Part shown: positions 1 to 8,601 of the stretch, piece by piece
How the letters are laid out: each line of letters starts with the position of its first letter
Position numbering within the stretch: the first letter of the stretch is position 1
NCBI GenBank assembly: GCA_958430865.1
Contig: CAUDNR010001313.1
Location: forward strand, 75,502-88,668
Direction: 5' to 3'
Length of the DNA: 13,167 bases
Source of the DNA: Entrophospora sp. SA101
Taxonomy: Eukaryota > Glomeromycota > Glomeromycetes > Entrophosporales > Entrophosporaceae
Made by a program: the position numbers and the translations under genes
The notes under the pieces: model-generated
Databases searched by the model: none
Seen by the model: the letters and a program-made list of their open reading frames with translations, nothing else
What the model was told of the DNA's origin: nothing

Positions 1-1316
1 TAAAATTATTTAATTAGATGATGTTTTAATAAAGTTTATTTTGTGTTGTAAAAGTTAATTTATAATATAATACTTACCCTCTATGAAATAAAAAATAAAA
101 TTATTTAATTAGATGAATGTCTTAATAAAGTTTATTTTGTGTTGTAAAAGTTAATTTATAATATAATACTTACGCTCTATGAAATAAAAAATAAAATTAT
201 TTAATTAAATGATGTTTTACTAAAGTTTATTTTGTGTTGTAAAAGTTAATTTATAATATAATACTTACTCCCTAGTTATTATAATGAAATAAAAAATAAA
301 ATTATTTAATTAGATGGTGTCTTAATAAAGTTTATTTGTGTTGTAAAAGTTAATTTATAATATAATACTTACGTTCTATGAAATAAAAAGTAAATTTATT
401 CAATTAGATGATGTTTTAATAAAGTTTATTTTATGTTTAAAAGTTAATTTATAATATAATGCTTACTCCCTAGCAATTATAAAGGAATAAAAAATAAAAT
501 TATTTCATTAGATGGTGTTTTAATAAAGTTTATTTGTGTTGTAAAAGTTAATTTATAATATAGTACTTACACTCTATGAAATAAAAAATAAATTTAATTG
601 ATTAAATGATGTTTTAATAAAGTTTATTTTGTGTTGTAAAAATTAATTTATAATATAATGCTTACCCCCTGGTTATTGTAAAGAAACAAAAAATAAAATT
701 ATTTAATTAGATGATGATTTAATAAAGTTATTTTGTGTTGTAAAAGTTAACTTATAATATAATACTTACGCTCTATGAAATAAAAAATAAAATTATTTAA
801 TTAGATGAATGTTTTAATAAAGTTTATTTTGTGTTGTGAAGGTTAATTTATAATATTATACTTACGAGCTGTGAAATAAATAATAAATTTATTTAATTGG
901 ATGATGTTTTAATAAAATTTATTTTGTGTTCTAAAAGTTAATTTATAATATAATACTTACCAACTATGAAATAAAAAATAAAATTATTTAATTAGATGAT
1001 GTTTTAATAAAGTTTATTTTGTGTTGTAAAAGTTAATTATAATATAATGCTTACCCCCTGGTAATTGTAAAGAAATAAAAAATAAAATTATTTAATTAGA
1101 TGATGTTTTAATAGTTTATTTTGTGTTGTAAAAGTTAATTTATAATATAATACTTACAAGCTTTGAAATAAAAAATAAATTTATTTAATTAGATGATGTC
1201 TTAATAAAGTTTATTTGGTGTTGTAAAGGTTAATTTATAATATAATACTTATCCTCTATGAAATAAAAAATAAATTTATTTAATTAGACTATGATTTAAT
1301 AAAATTTATTTTGTAA
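1..1316. repeat. AT-rich tandem satellite array, about 14 units in two length classes
   Basis: Units begin with TAAA(A/T)TTATTTAATTAGATG or a close variant at 1, 96, 192, 297, 391, 495, 589, 694, 788, 884, 979, 1083, 1176 and 1271 (the last is partial). Type A units are 93-96 bases and end in a CTCTATGAAATAAAAAA-like tail. Type B units, at 192, 391, 589 and 979, are 104-105 bases and carry a CCCTAGTTATTATAA-like or CCCTGGTTATTGTAA-like insert before the tail. A and B alternate from 96 to 693, making three dimers of about 200 bases. The core with GTTGTAAAAGTTAATTTATAA is strongly conserved. No coding frame runs through it. The array starts inside a unit and so probably continues to the left. 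Centromeric, subtelomeric or simply interstitial location cannot be told from the window. Confidence 0.95.
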
Positions 1317-1901
1317 AATATTTATTTACCTTTATATAATTTAGCTAAACATTGTTTTATTATAAAGTAAATATTAAATTATGATGTAAAATCCTTTTAC
1401 TATTACTATATATTTTTAAAATAGTGCATGAAAAAATACCTTCATTCATTTTTTTTATTGGGAATTTTTTGTTGAAAATTTCATTAGGATTATCCTTTTG
1501 CTTTTTGTGTTACGCGAGAACTTGTGTATGTATTAGTACAATAGAAATATCCGGATACAATAATAATATAATAATACTTCGTCATAAACAATTGCCCAAG
1601 CAATTTATTTTGTCATGGATTTAAGTAAGTTGATTAGCTTTTGATGCATGTAGTCTTAATTTCATGAATTATATAAAATATAAAATTTATTTTGAAATTA
1701 ATTTATTAATAGAAAAGCTTATATTTTAGCATGATTATGATAGTCGTGTGACATATCCCTGTAAAAAATTGTATTATTGATATACCAAATTTATCAATGT
1801 AAATTAATTGTCAATGCAATGTTGAAGAGCCAAAGCATTGGGAAAATATTAAAATCAAGTGTGGCTAAAAAAAAATAAACTATATAAATATAATTTTGGA
1901 G
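1317..1901. other. gene-free AT-rich stretch
   Basis: The satellite fades out at about 1316. A 66-codon open frame at 1424-1624 begins with GTG, not ATG, and its hydrophobic residues reflect T-rich sequence, so I do not call it a gene. A good-looking donor (GTAAGT at 1625) directly follows its TAA stop. The last 40 bases before 1902 could hold the promoter or 5' UTR of the kinase remnant, but I see no clear signal. Confidence 0.5.
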
Positions 1902-2340
1902 ATGGAAAACACTTTAAATGAAAATAAGCATCATAATGATACTTCTACAAAAATGATGATGATGAATATTCAAAGGAAAGGTACAATGCTTCATATTCAT
2001 GGTGTCAATCATGTGATTAGCACTAATGGCAATGAAACATTAGATGAATTGATTAAAAATACAATTATATGTTCTAATAAATATTATCTTGAATGGATTC
2101 CTTATAATTATTTAACAAATATTGAAAGATAGGTGAAGGTGTATACCAAGATACTTGTTTAAATGGTTATAAAGGTGTAGTTCATAGAAAAAGAATAAGT
2201 AAAGATAGGAATGTGGCATTAAAAAGATTACATAGTTCACAAATATTCCTGATGAATTTCTTAATGAGCTAAATTATTTTGTTGTATTTTTTATTACTCC
2301 TCCTTCCCCCCAAATAAAATTCCCTTACCTGGCTGATTGA
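1902..2340 (+). pseudogene. protein kinase N-lobe remnant, two frameshifts, truncated
   Basis: The first frame starts at ATG 1902 and stops at TAG 2130. It ends with a YLEWIPYNYLTNIER stretch, the usual lead-in to the kinase domain in Rhizophagus-type kinases (W-I-P-x-x-x-x-x-N-I). One base is missing near 2130: reading on from GGT 2132 gives GEGVY (a degenerate glycine loop) and later NVALKRLHSSQ, with the VAIK-type lysine. A second one-base loss near 2243 shifts into IPDEFLNEL, the expected alpha-C region, and this frame then runs into unrelated residues up to TGA 2340. Catalytic loop, DFG and the whole C-lobe are absent. It is therefore a dead 5' fragment of a Ser/Thr or Tyr-like kinase. 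Both lesions are single A losses, so base-call or assembly errors are a lesser possibility, but they would not restore the missing C-lobe. The family call is from motif memory; no alignment was run. Confidence 0.72.
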
Positions 2341-2602
2341 TTAATTTGTTAATTAAAAAAATTTATTCATTTGTTCAAAAAGTGACATTATTACAAGGAA
2401 AATTATAACTTTGTCTAGGACAGGACAATCAATGTCCATCCATGCCTGTGTCTGCTAACAACACTGGTTATATAAATAATAATAATATAAATACAAATAA
2501 GAATTTAATAATTAAGTAATCTACATAATATCACAGTACATATATATTTACAATTAGATTGATAATATTTTAGTGTGCATAGTTTTCAGGGTTCTATTTA
2601 CT

Positions 2603-3286
2603 CTAAAGATCCAAGATTTTATCAAATTTTATTTGCAGTGAATCAGTGCCAGTAGATTCTGTCGTAATAATACTGGGATGACTGAAAGAATTACTGTCTT
2701 CATTTTTTTGTTGCATGTAATTTTCCTCTTTATCAACTATATTTGAGCCTGAAATCATTAGTTGAAAATTTTTTTTAATCCACAACCAAAAATATATTGT
2801 AATTTACCTCATTAGTAATTTCTTTCATATTTGTCATACCATGTTTATAAGACTTCAAGGCGCAAATACTGCTATTATCTAATGTTGCTTTATAAACTTC
2901 TCCAGAACCACCTGAACCAGTTTTTAGAATATTTTTAAATCTACTACTATATTCATAAAAATTAATGTGTTCCTTCTGAATTGTTTCATCAAGCCATCCT
3001 AACCAATTATCTTTAGATTTATCAATAATGGCTCTGTTTTCATTGGTTATTCCATTGTTTGGTTCATTATTTGTTTCTTTGTTATCTTGACTAATTGGAG
3101 CAGATGGTGGTGATTTGGATAACTGTGGTGAAGGAGTTTCACTTTTATCCTCGTGAAGTTTTATACCATCTTCTAATGTCATTATATCAAATGAAAGATT
3201 GTGCAGCGAGTGACTTCTGTATAAAATAAATAATTTATTAAGAAAAGTAGGCATATTTGGACGTGATGAAGGTTCTTGATTCCAAG
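2603..3286 (-). pseudogene. chimeric kinase fragment: kinase C-lobe end, linker, second kinase N-lobe
   Basis: The main exon runs 3286 to 2808. It follows a plausible acceptor (TTTTGAATAG, ending at 3287) and opens with WNQEPSSRPNMP, the W-x5-RP signature that closes a kinase domain in this fungal superfamily. Then come TLEDGIKLHEDKS, like the lead-in to Sel1 repeats in Rhizophagus kinases, a Ser/Pro/Asn-rich linker, and a second kinase start: NWLGWLDETIQKEHINFYEY, then GSGGSGEVYKA (glycine loop) and ALKSY (VAIK lysine). Homology stops at KEITNE, at a donor GTAAATT (2807-2801). Spliced to the acceptor ending at 2749, the frame hits TAG within four codons; unspliced, it stops at 2775. The downstream open frame 2748-2603 (ends KFDKILDL) is in another phase and could be a tail exon whose catalytic exons were deleted. 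No HRD or DFG motif is present. No intact upstream exon was found. Confidence 0.65.
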
Positions 3287-3289
3287 CTA

Positions 3290-3685
3290 TTCAAAAGAAA
3301 AATTATATTAAATATATATCAATTATGTGTGAAATTAGAATCTGCATATTTGAATTTGTCACAGCAGTAAAAAAGTTGAATTTTAGAGAAAAAATATGGC
3401 ACTATTGGACTACAATGATGAAGGTGACATTTATAAATATTCATTCATTTACCTTTTATTATTATGTTTTTGAAACATATCTGAATATCAGATGTACAAC
3501 ATAAAGAAACATTACAAATGGTACATCAAATAAAATAACGATTTCAGTTTTCACTGATTTTTCTTCAATCTGCTGTCTTTCATACTTACATAATACACAC
3601 GCAGCTCTTTTATCTTTATGTTCTGGGAGGTGTTTTCCAGTTGCAAGCCTTTCCGATGGTAGAGTTGATTTGGATTAGAGGTTGG
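3290..3685. other. gene-free stretch beside the kinase fragment
   Basis: I see no recognisable gene. On the minus strand this is where the upstream exons of the kinase fragment should lie. A possible donor (GTAAATGA, near 3462-3455) exists, but the frame before it shows no kinase residues. The 60-codon minus frame at 3551-3733 is mostly a translation of the AACCGGTT repeats. Confidence 0.4.
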
Positions 3686-3837
3686 AACCGGTTTGGGTAC
3701 AATCGACTTAAAACCGGTTGCAACCGGTTGCAACGTAAAACTGATTCCTATTTTTCATATTCGATAAACCGAATATAATAAAACCGATTTATTTCGGGCA
3801 ACCGAATTTAATAAAACTGGTTGAACCGGTTTTATTA
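3686..3837. repeat. palindrome-rich AACCGGTT element, possible MITE remnant
   Basis: Four exact AACCGGTT copies lie at 3686, 3712, 3722 and 3824. The second and third form a ten-base direct repeat, AACCGGTTGC. A near-perfect 29-base palindrome (14-base arms, one mismatch, one-base centre) spans 3809-3837. A 7-base inverted repeat ATATTCG/CGAATAT lies at 3757-3763 and 3770-3776. A 10-base inverted repeat AATAAAACCG/CGGTTTTATT lies at 3777-3786 and 3827-3836. CpG and GC content are well above the flanks. Such nested inverted repeats suggest a small non-autonomous element or a clustered site for a dimeric DNA-binding protein. No target-site duplication was recognised. Confidence 0.6.
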
Positions 3838-3995
3838 TTAAACTTTATGTAAAGAGACTGTGCTAAATATAAAGCATTTATCAATTCTCCGTCACCATTT
3901 TCAAACAAAAACAATAACTAAAGTGTATGTATATCAAGGTTGAGTGACGAAAATATTTTGGAGTGTAAAAAGTATTTCATCAAATGGGGCACATA

Positions 3996-4090
3996 TGACA
4001 AAACGTGATGAAAGTGACAAAACGTGACAAAACGTGATGAAACGTGATGAAACGTGACGAAAAGTGATGAAACGTGACGAAAAGTGACAA
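3996..4090. repeat. decanucleotide minisatellite, consensus AACGTGAYRA
   Basis: About nine head-to-tail copies with exact ten-base period from 4021 to 4090; the first copies (4002-4020) include one nine-base unit. The variable positions are TG/CG/CA in the middle and C/A at the third base. The 72-codon minus frame across it (3918-4136) is a repeat translation (FVTFHHVSS-like) and is not called as a gene. Confidence 0.85.
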
Positions 4091-4138
4091 AGGGTAAAGT
4101 CGAAAGTATGATAAAAGATGACAAAAATAAATTCAATT

Positions 4139-4293
4139 TTATTTAGGTTTAATTAAAACAAAAAAGTTAATTTTAATCGTTTTTTTATGCAAAGTTTTAG
4201 TAGAAATTGCTGCTTCACATATATTACTGGTTTCATAAATTTCTTCAAAATCTGTAGAATCATCTGATAATTCTGATTGTTGAAATTTACTCA
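4139..4293 (-). pseudogene. possible 3'-terminal exon of a kinase-like gene
   Basis: On the minus strand a pyrimidine-rich acceptor (TTTCTTTAG, ending at 4294) opens a frame of about 51 codons to TAA at 4141-4139. It includes SKFQQSELSDDSTDFEEIYE. This acidic Ser-rich character, with SELSD(D/E)S, resembles C-terminal tails of Rhizophagus kinases as I remember them, which is weak evidence. No upstream exon with kinase motifs is visible between 4294 and 4751, so it would be an orphan tail exon. It may also be a chance open frame. Confidence 0.3.
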
Positions 4294-4751
4294 CTAAAGA
4301 AATAAAAAAAAATAGTGGTAAATATAAAATAAAAGAAAATTAATTATACACGGGATTAGTATGAATTCATTGCCAGAGATAACTTTTCCAAATTCCCTGT
4401 GATCCTTAAATCACTATTTCGCAATATGTAAATGTGAATGTGCATATGTACATATGTATAAAACATTCACTGCTACCAAATTGTAAAGAGTCACTTGTCA
4501 AAACAAATTGAACACTCTTACAAACAGACAAGCTGTCTTTCATTATTTAAAAATAATTTTGTACAAATAATTTTATTTTAACATAATTAGTAATATAAAC
4601 TAATTTGTTCTGCAATAATGTTTAGAGTTATTTCTTTATTTGTACATTAATGTACTCATGATAATGTAAATATTTGTATATTAATTGTTGCACTTGTGAA
4701 TAAAGTTATTTATAAGAAAATTTTTTTTTCTCTTTGAAAAAAAAAAAAATA
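4294..4751. other. gene-free region upstream of the first hAT gene
   Basis: AT-rich, with no coding frame I can support. It contains a short palindromic run around 4440-4460 (GCATATGTACATATG). It should hold the promoter, 5' UTR and left terminal inverted repeat of the hAT element. I could not pick out a CAGGG-type terminus or an eight-base target duplication. Confidence 0.4.
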
Positions 4752-7228
4752 ATGGATGACATAGAAGACATTCCCTTATCTCCTCCTCCTTTTGAATATG
4801 AACCTACTTCTTCAATTGAAATCATTTCTGAAACAGAAACAGTTACAACCAACAGTTCTAACAGTTTAAATAGAAAAAAACGAAATAGTATTAATATCAT
4901 TAATTCCCACAACAATCAAAGCACCACCAAATCCCGAAACAATCAAAGCCATACATCCTATTTTTTTCACACTGATCCAATTAATACTTCCATCACCTAT
5001 TGCAAAATATGTGAAATTAATTTAGCTGGTGCACGTCAAAAACCTTATGCATACAGCCGAAAAGGTGGAAACACAACAAATCTTATTGTCCATTTGCGTG
5101 ATAAACACAAAATCACAAAAGAAAATTATTTTCAGTTTTTAGATAATTCTAATCAGGTAATTGCTTTCTGCTGCAGGTGTTTATCCATATCCTCATTCTT
5201 TTTATCCTTCTAAAATAGAGTTTAATTAATATTTAATAGCCCCGACGTGATCAAACTCAAATTATAGGATATTTAAAAGCAGCAGCTCCATGCTCACCAA
5301 AATGACAGGAACTTATTACACAAAAGCTTGTAACCTTTATCATCAAATTCATTCAACCACTATATATTTTACAAAATCAATACTTTCGTGAATTACTCCT
5401 TATCTGTGAGCCAGGTTATAGAATTCTATGTGACAAAACAGTAAAAGCAATAATCAATGATTCATTTGTATGCTGTAAGGAACAACTTTGTTCACTTTTA
5501 AATAATAATAATGTTATTGCTGTTCATTTGACTACTGATTTATGGACTGCAAGGTCTCGTCATGTATATCTTGGTGTAATAGCCACATGGTTAACATCTA
5601 ATTTTGAATTCTATGAGGCACTTTTGTCCTGTAATCACATTCCATATCCACACTCAGGAGAGACTATCAGTGCTGCATTATTTCAAATTATAAATGAGTG
5701 GCATTTATCAAACACAGCATTTACCATTGCAACTGATAATGGTTCTAATATGATAAAGGGTGTTCGACTATTAGGTGAGAAATACTTATCACAAATAAAA
5801 CGGCAACCTTGTGCTGCTCACACATTACAACTTTCAGTTCTACAAGGTCTGAAGCAGTGTAAATCAATACATCGTCGAGTAAAGTGTTTACAGGCATTTT
5901 TTCGTTTACCAAAACAAGCTCAGAGACTTCGGGAAGCCCAACAAAGCAATCAGCAATTACTGGAGGAAAATGATTATAGTAACCCTCTTGATGTTTTAAC
6001 TGATGTTAAAACAAGATGGAATTCGACATACTATGCATGGAAGAGAATATTAGAATTACACAATTCAATGCGACTCATTTCTACCACATTGTTGACAAAA
6101 CCAGATCGAGCATCACAGAAAGAAGGAGAGAAATTAGAACGACTATGTTTATCTCTTGATGAAAAACAGTAAGTTTAAAAAAATAATTTATAGTTTTATA
6201 TAGTGCTATCATTTAATATATATTATTTTTTTTTGAAAAGATTTATTCAAGATATGGTAAACCTTTTATCACCATTTGAAAAAGTAACTTGCCGATTTTG
6301 TGGAGCTAAATATGTTACTTTAAGTCTTGTTAACCCTTATATGGAATTGTTGAAAAAGACATTTGCACCTAAGTCTGAAAATGGAGAAAGTCTTGATACA
6401 TACCTTGATCTCATTTATGGGCCACAAACTGAAGATAATAATGGCAATGAAGAAGAATCTGACAGTTCAACCAGTGATGATGATGAAATCTCATCTGGTG
6501 GTTCACAACAACATTGGCAATATTCCCATCGTCAATTTCAACAAAGGATGCGAATTACTAGAGGGGGAGGGGAAGGGGGAGGGGAAGAGGAAGAGGTCAT
6601 GGTATAGGAACTAGAGGTGCAATAGATGACATAGATGATATTAATCGTGTTGAATATTTACCAGCTGTTAATACTACTGGCCTTCTTCAAAAAGTTCAAG
6701 CAGCTATTTTTTTATCATTAGATGAATTATGGTCAGTTCCAACAGAATTAGTTCAAATTGCAACAGTACTTGATCCCCGATTCAAAAATTTCCAATGGGA
6801 TAGAAGTGGTGAGGAAAGAGACAAATCACATCAATTATTATGGGAATTATATGATTTTACAAAAGTGGATTTTGAATCTAATAATATTCAACAAACAACA
6901 ACTATTCACAATTTACATACAACTAATGAAGATGACAATGATGATTTTTTTGAAACCTTGGAAATTGATCTAAGTTCATTTGAAGTTGAGAATGATGATG
7001 ATGAAGTATTGAGTTATGTGAAACTTCGGCAGATTGATATTATGGAGGATCCTTTAAAATGGTGGGATGCAAATAAAGGCAATTTTCCAATTCTATCTCA
7101 ACTTGCTCAAAAATATTTATCAATTCCTGCAACCTCTGTACCTAGCGAGAGGTTGTTTTCAGAAGCTGGCAACCATATTTCTGCAAAACGTACTCAATTA
7201 TCTCCAGATTTGGTCAATCAAATTATTT
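4752..7228 (+). pseudogene. hAT transposase (BED finger, RNase H-like core, C-terminal dimerisation region), decayed
   Basis: ATG 4752 is used; the upstream in-frame TTG is not a credible start. Exons are 4752-5156, 5240-6168 and 6241 to about 7228; the introns (83 and 72 bases) have GTAATT/TAG and GTAAGT/AAG ends and keep phase. Exon 1 has an RKKR basic patch (41-44) and a BED finger C84-x2-C87-x26-H114-x4-H119. Exon 2 carries TTDLWTA (first acidic residue, GAT 5537), TDNGSNM (second, GAT 5735, 66 codons on), CAAHTLQL and DVKTRWNS. Exon 3 has LDPRFK, DPLKWW and PSERLFSEAG (third acidic residue, GAG 7147). So all three catalytic positions survive. Lesions are a TGA stop at 5303-5305 (likely a former CGA), a one-base slip in the purine tract 6559-6596, and loss of the last residues, 3' UTR and terminal repeat after VNQIIF. 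The full protein would have been roughly 770 residues or more. It is not functional as written. Confidence 0.9.
6559..6596 (+). repeat. purine tract encoding an Arg-Gly run, site of frameshift
   Basis: An uninterrupted G/A run within hAT exon 3. Upstream the frame reads to a stop at TAG 6605. Two bases over, the frame reads GRGRGHGIGTRGAIDD and continues into the conserved C-terminal region. A single-base length change in the G runs explains the break. Homopolymer sequencing error is an alternative. Confidence 0.75.
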
Positions 7229-7972
7229 TCCAATTCTTCACCAATTTCATCTAATTCAACTTCATCAAAAAAAATATTTTGCATAGCATTATAAATATCA
7301 TCATCATTCATATTTTGAGCTGCAAATTTCAGCTCAGTTTTGGTATTTGAGACATAATAAGCATGGAGTTTAGAAAGGCTTTGTAATTGTTCCACACTCA
7401 ACCTAATAATATTATTTAGTATTAAATTTTATACTAATTTCTATAATATTGATAAGTTGGAAATATTTAACAAATAACCTTGTCCTTCTTTTATTCATGT
7501 ACCACCCAAGAACTGAAAATACTCTCTCACAACCTGTATTTGTTGGAGTTATTAATAAAATTTTCAGAGCAAGTTCTTTTCATTTTGTTCTATTAATCTC
7601 CACCAACTTTCAATTGAGTAGTATGCAGGTATCTATTTTAGCAGAGTCAATTTTTGTTGATTCAAATTTTTCATAAATTTTTGGTTGTTGGTTAATTTTT
7701 TGTTTCTTACTTAAAATTGAATAATTTTTTATAACTTCTAAATAATGTTTTCTTGTTTCGTAAGGTACTTCTTTACAATAAAAAGCAAGATGTTCTCTCA
7801 TATCATTAGGTTGTGCTAATCTTTTCTCCCACCCACAAAACTTGCACACTCCACCACAATGACCTCTTATTCTTTCTCCTTTTTCTTCAAAATATTCCCA
7901 AACTTCTTCCCTTGGTCAACCAGATCATTTTTTTGTTTCATTAATTACGTCTAATTCACCTGAATTACTCAT
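7229..7972 (-). pseudogene. second hAT-type element: BED finger joined to dimerisation region, catalytic core deleted
   Basis: Minus-strand ATG at 7972-7970. The frame meets TGA at 7927-7925 and again at 7918-7916, in the context KK*SG*PREEVWEYF; Arg codons (CGA) at both places would give an AT-hook-like RSGRP. Next is a BED-type finger, CKFC...DMREHLAFYC (about 7851-7786), then a linker to TGA near 7610. The expected catalytic core is missing: SWWRLIEQNEKNLL (about 7606-7565) follows almost at once, a one-base shift leads to ELALKILLITP, and then GCERVFSVLGW (with the conserved Glu) and NKRRTR. A 76-base intron (7478-7403, GTTATT...TTAG) joins this to LSVEQLQSLSKLHAYYVSN and an acidic tail ending about DEIGEELE. 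Downstream the frame runs into the antisense of the first hAT gene. It is a different hAT family from its neighbour (GCERVFS versus PSERLFS). Non-functional as a transposase. Confidence 0.82.
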
Positions 7973-8079
7973 TTTTTGTCCTTAAACTTTTTGGTTCAAC
8001 ATTGACTAGATTAAATTTTGTAAAACTTTGAGATAATCAAAATAGATGAGATTGATTATACATGTGGCAGAATATCACT

Positions 8080-8184
8080 TGACTCAATCAGGTGACTCTT
8101 TGATGCAATTAATTGAGTCATATGGAAACATATAAATAATTGAGTCAAGACACAATTAAAAATTGAGATTTTGGAATTGGGTCA
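8080..8184. promoter_or_regulatory. cluster of TGA(C/G)TCA sites, possible hAT subterminal repeats
   Basis: Exact nine-base motifs: TGACTCAAT at 8080-8088, and its reverse complement ATTGAGTCA at 8112-8120 and 8139-8147. A variant, ATTGGGTCA, is at 8176-8184. The core TGA(C/G)TCA is the known binding site of Gcn4/AP-1 bZIP factors. The cluster lies 108-212 bases upstream of the minus-strand hAT start at 7972. hAT elements often carry short repeats near their ends that bind transposase, so both readings are open. Confidence 0.4.
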
Positions 8185-8600
8185 AAGCCAAATTAATTTT
8201 GACAATATGTATAGATGAGAGATTATTTCAATTTGGTTTTTTAAAAAATTAAATTTAATTTTGACATTTAATGAATGAATGATTTTACATATAAATTAGT
8301 GAAATGATTTTAACCCAAAAAAACAACAGGTTAATTGATTAAATTTCAGAGCTTTGCTAATAAGTAAAGGCAGAAATAATTTATTTATTATCATTAATTT
8401 AACTCGTAAAAATAAATACATTCATTGTTTTGCTTATAAAAACACTTTTGTAGTCAGAAATTAAACAGTGTGTTTAATTGTCCATTTGGTTGTTGGCATA
8501 GAACTGAAGTTTTGTTTATTTGCTTTGGTATAAAGCAAAAGTTTTGACATTTGTTAATCAGTGTAGTGTTAACAACAGTTTGCATAGAAAATTTCACAAT
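8185..8600. other. gene-free AT-rich stretch
   Basis: No supported gene. The 60-codon minus frame at 8454-8636 has no recognisable motif, runs into the GTAATTA cluster and is not called. Confidence 0.4.
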
Positions 8601-8601
8601 A

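Larger units (their letters stand above)
4752..7972. mobile_element. composite block of two hAT elements fused tail to tail
   Basis: Two convergent hAT genes meet at about 7225-7235 with no 3' UTR, terminal inverted repeat or spacer between them; each loses its extreme 3' end at the same point. This suggests a deletion or rearrangement joining two nested or adjacent insertions. Outer limits are uncertain because no matching terminal repeats were recognised; possible right-end sequences lie at 8080-8747. Confidence 0.6.

Noticed and set aside
1424..1624. 66-codon hydrophobic open frame followed by a GTAAGT donor-like site
   Set aside because: It has no ATG (starts GTG), stops just before the donor, and its hydrophobic residues follow from T-rich sequence.
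1896..1904. TTG start two codons upstream of ATG 1902
   Set aside because: Nuclear fungal genes start at ATG; the ATG at 1902 is the natural choice. The same reasoning moves the hAT start from TTG 4734 to ATG 4752.
3918..4136. 72-codon minus frame
   Set aside because: It is a translation of the ten-base tandem repeat.
4706..4915. 69-codon minus frame
   Set aside because: It is the antisense of hAT exon 1, where low-complexity sequence happens to stay open.
7449..7676. 75-codon plus frame
   Set aside because: It is antisense to the recognisable dimerisation region of the second hAT fragment.
4752..7972. A single bidirectional two-gene transposon as a new system
   Set aside because: Two different hAT families each lacking their 3' end, one without its catalytic core, are better explained as fused debris.
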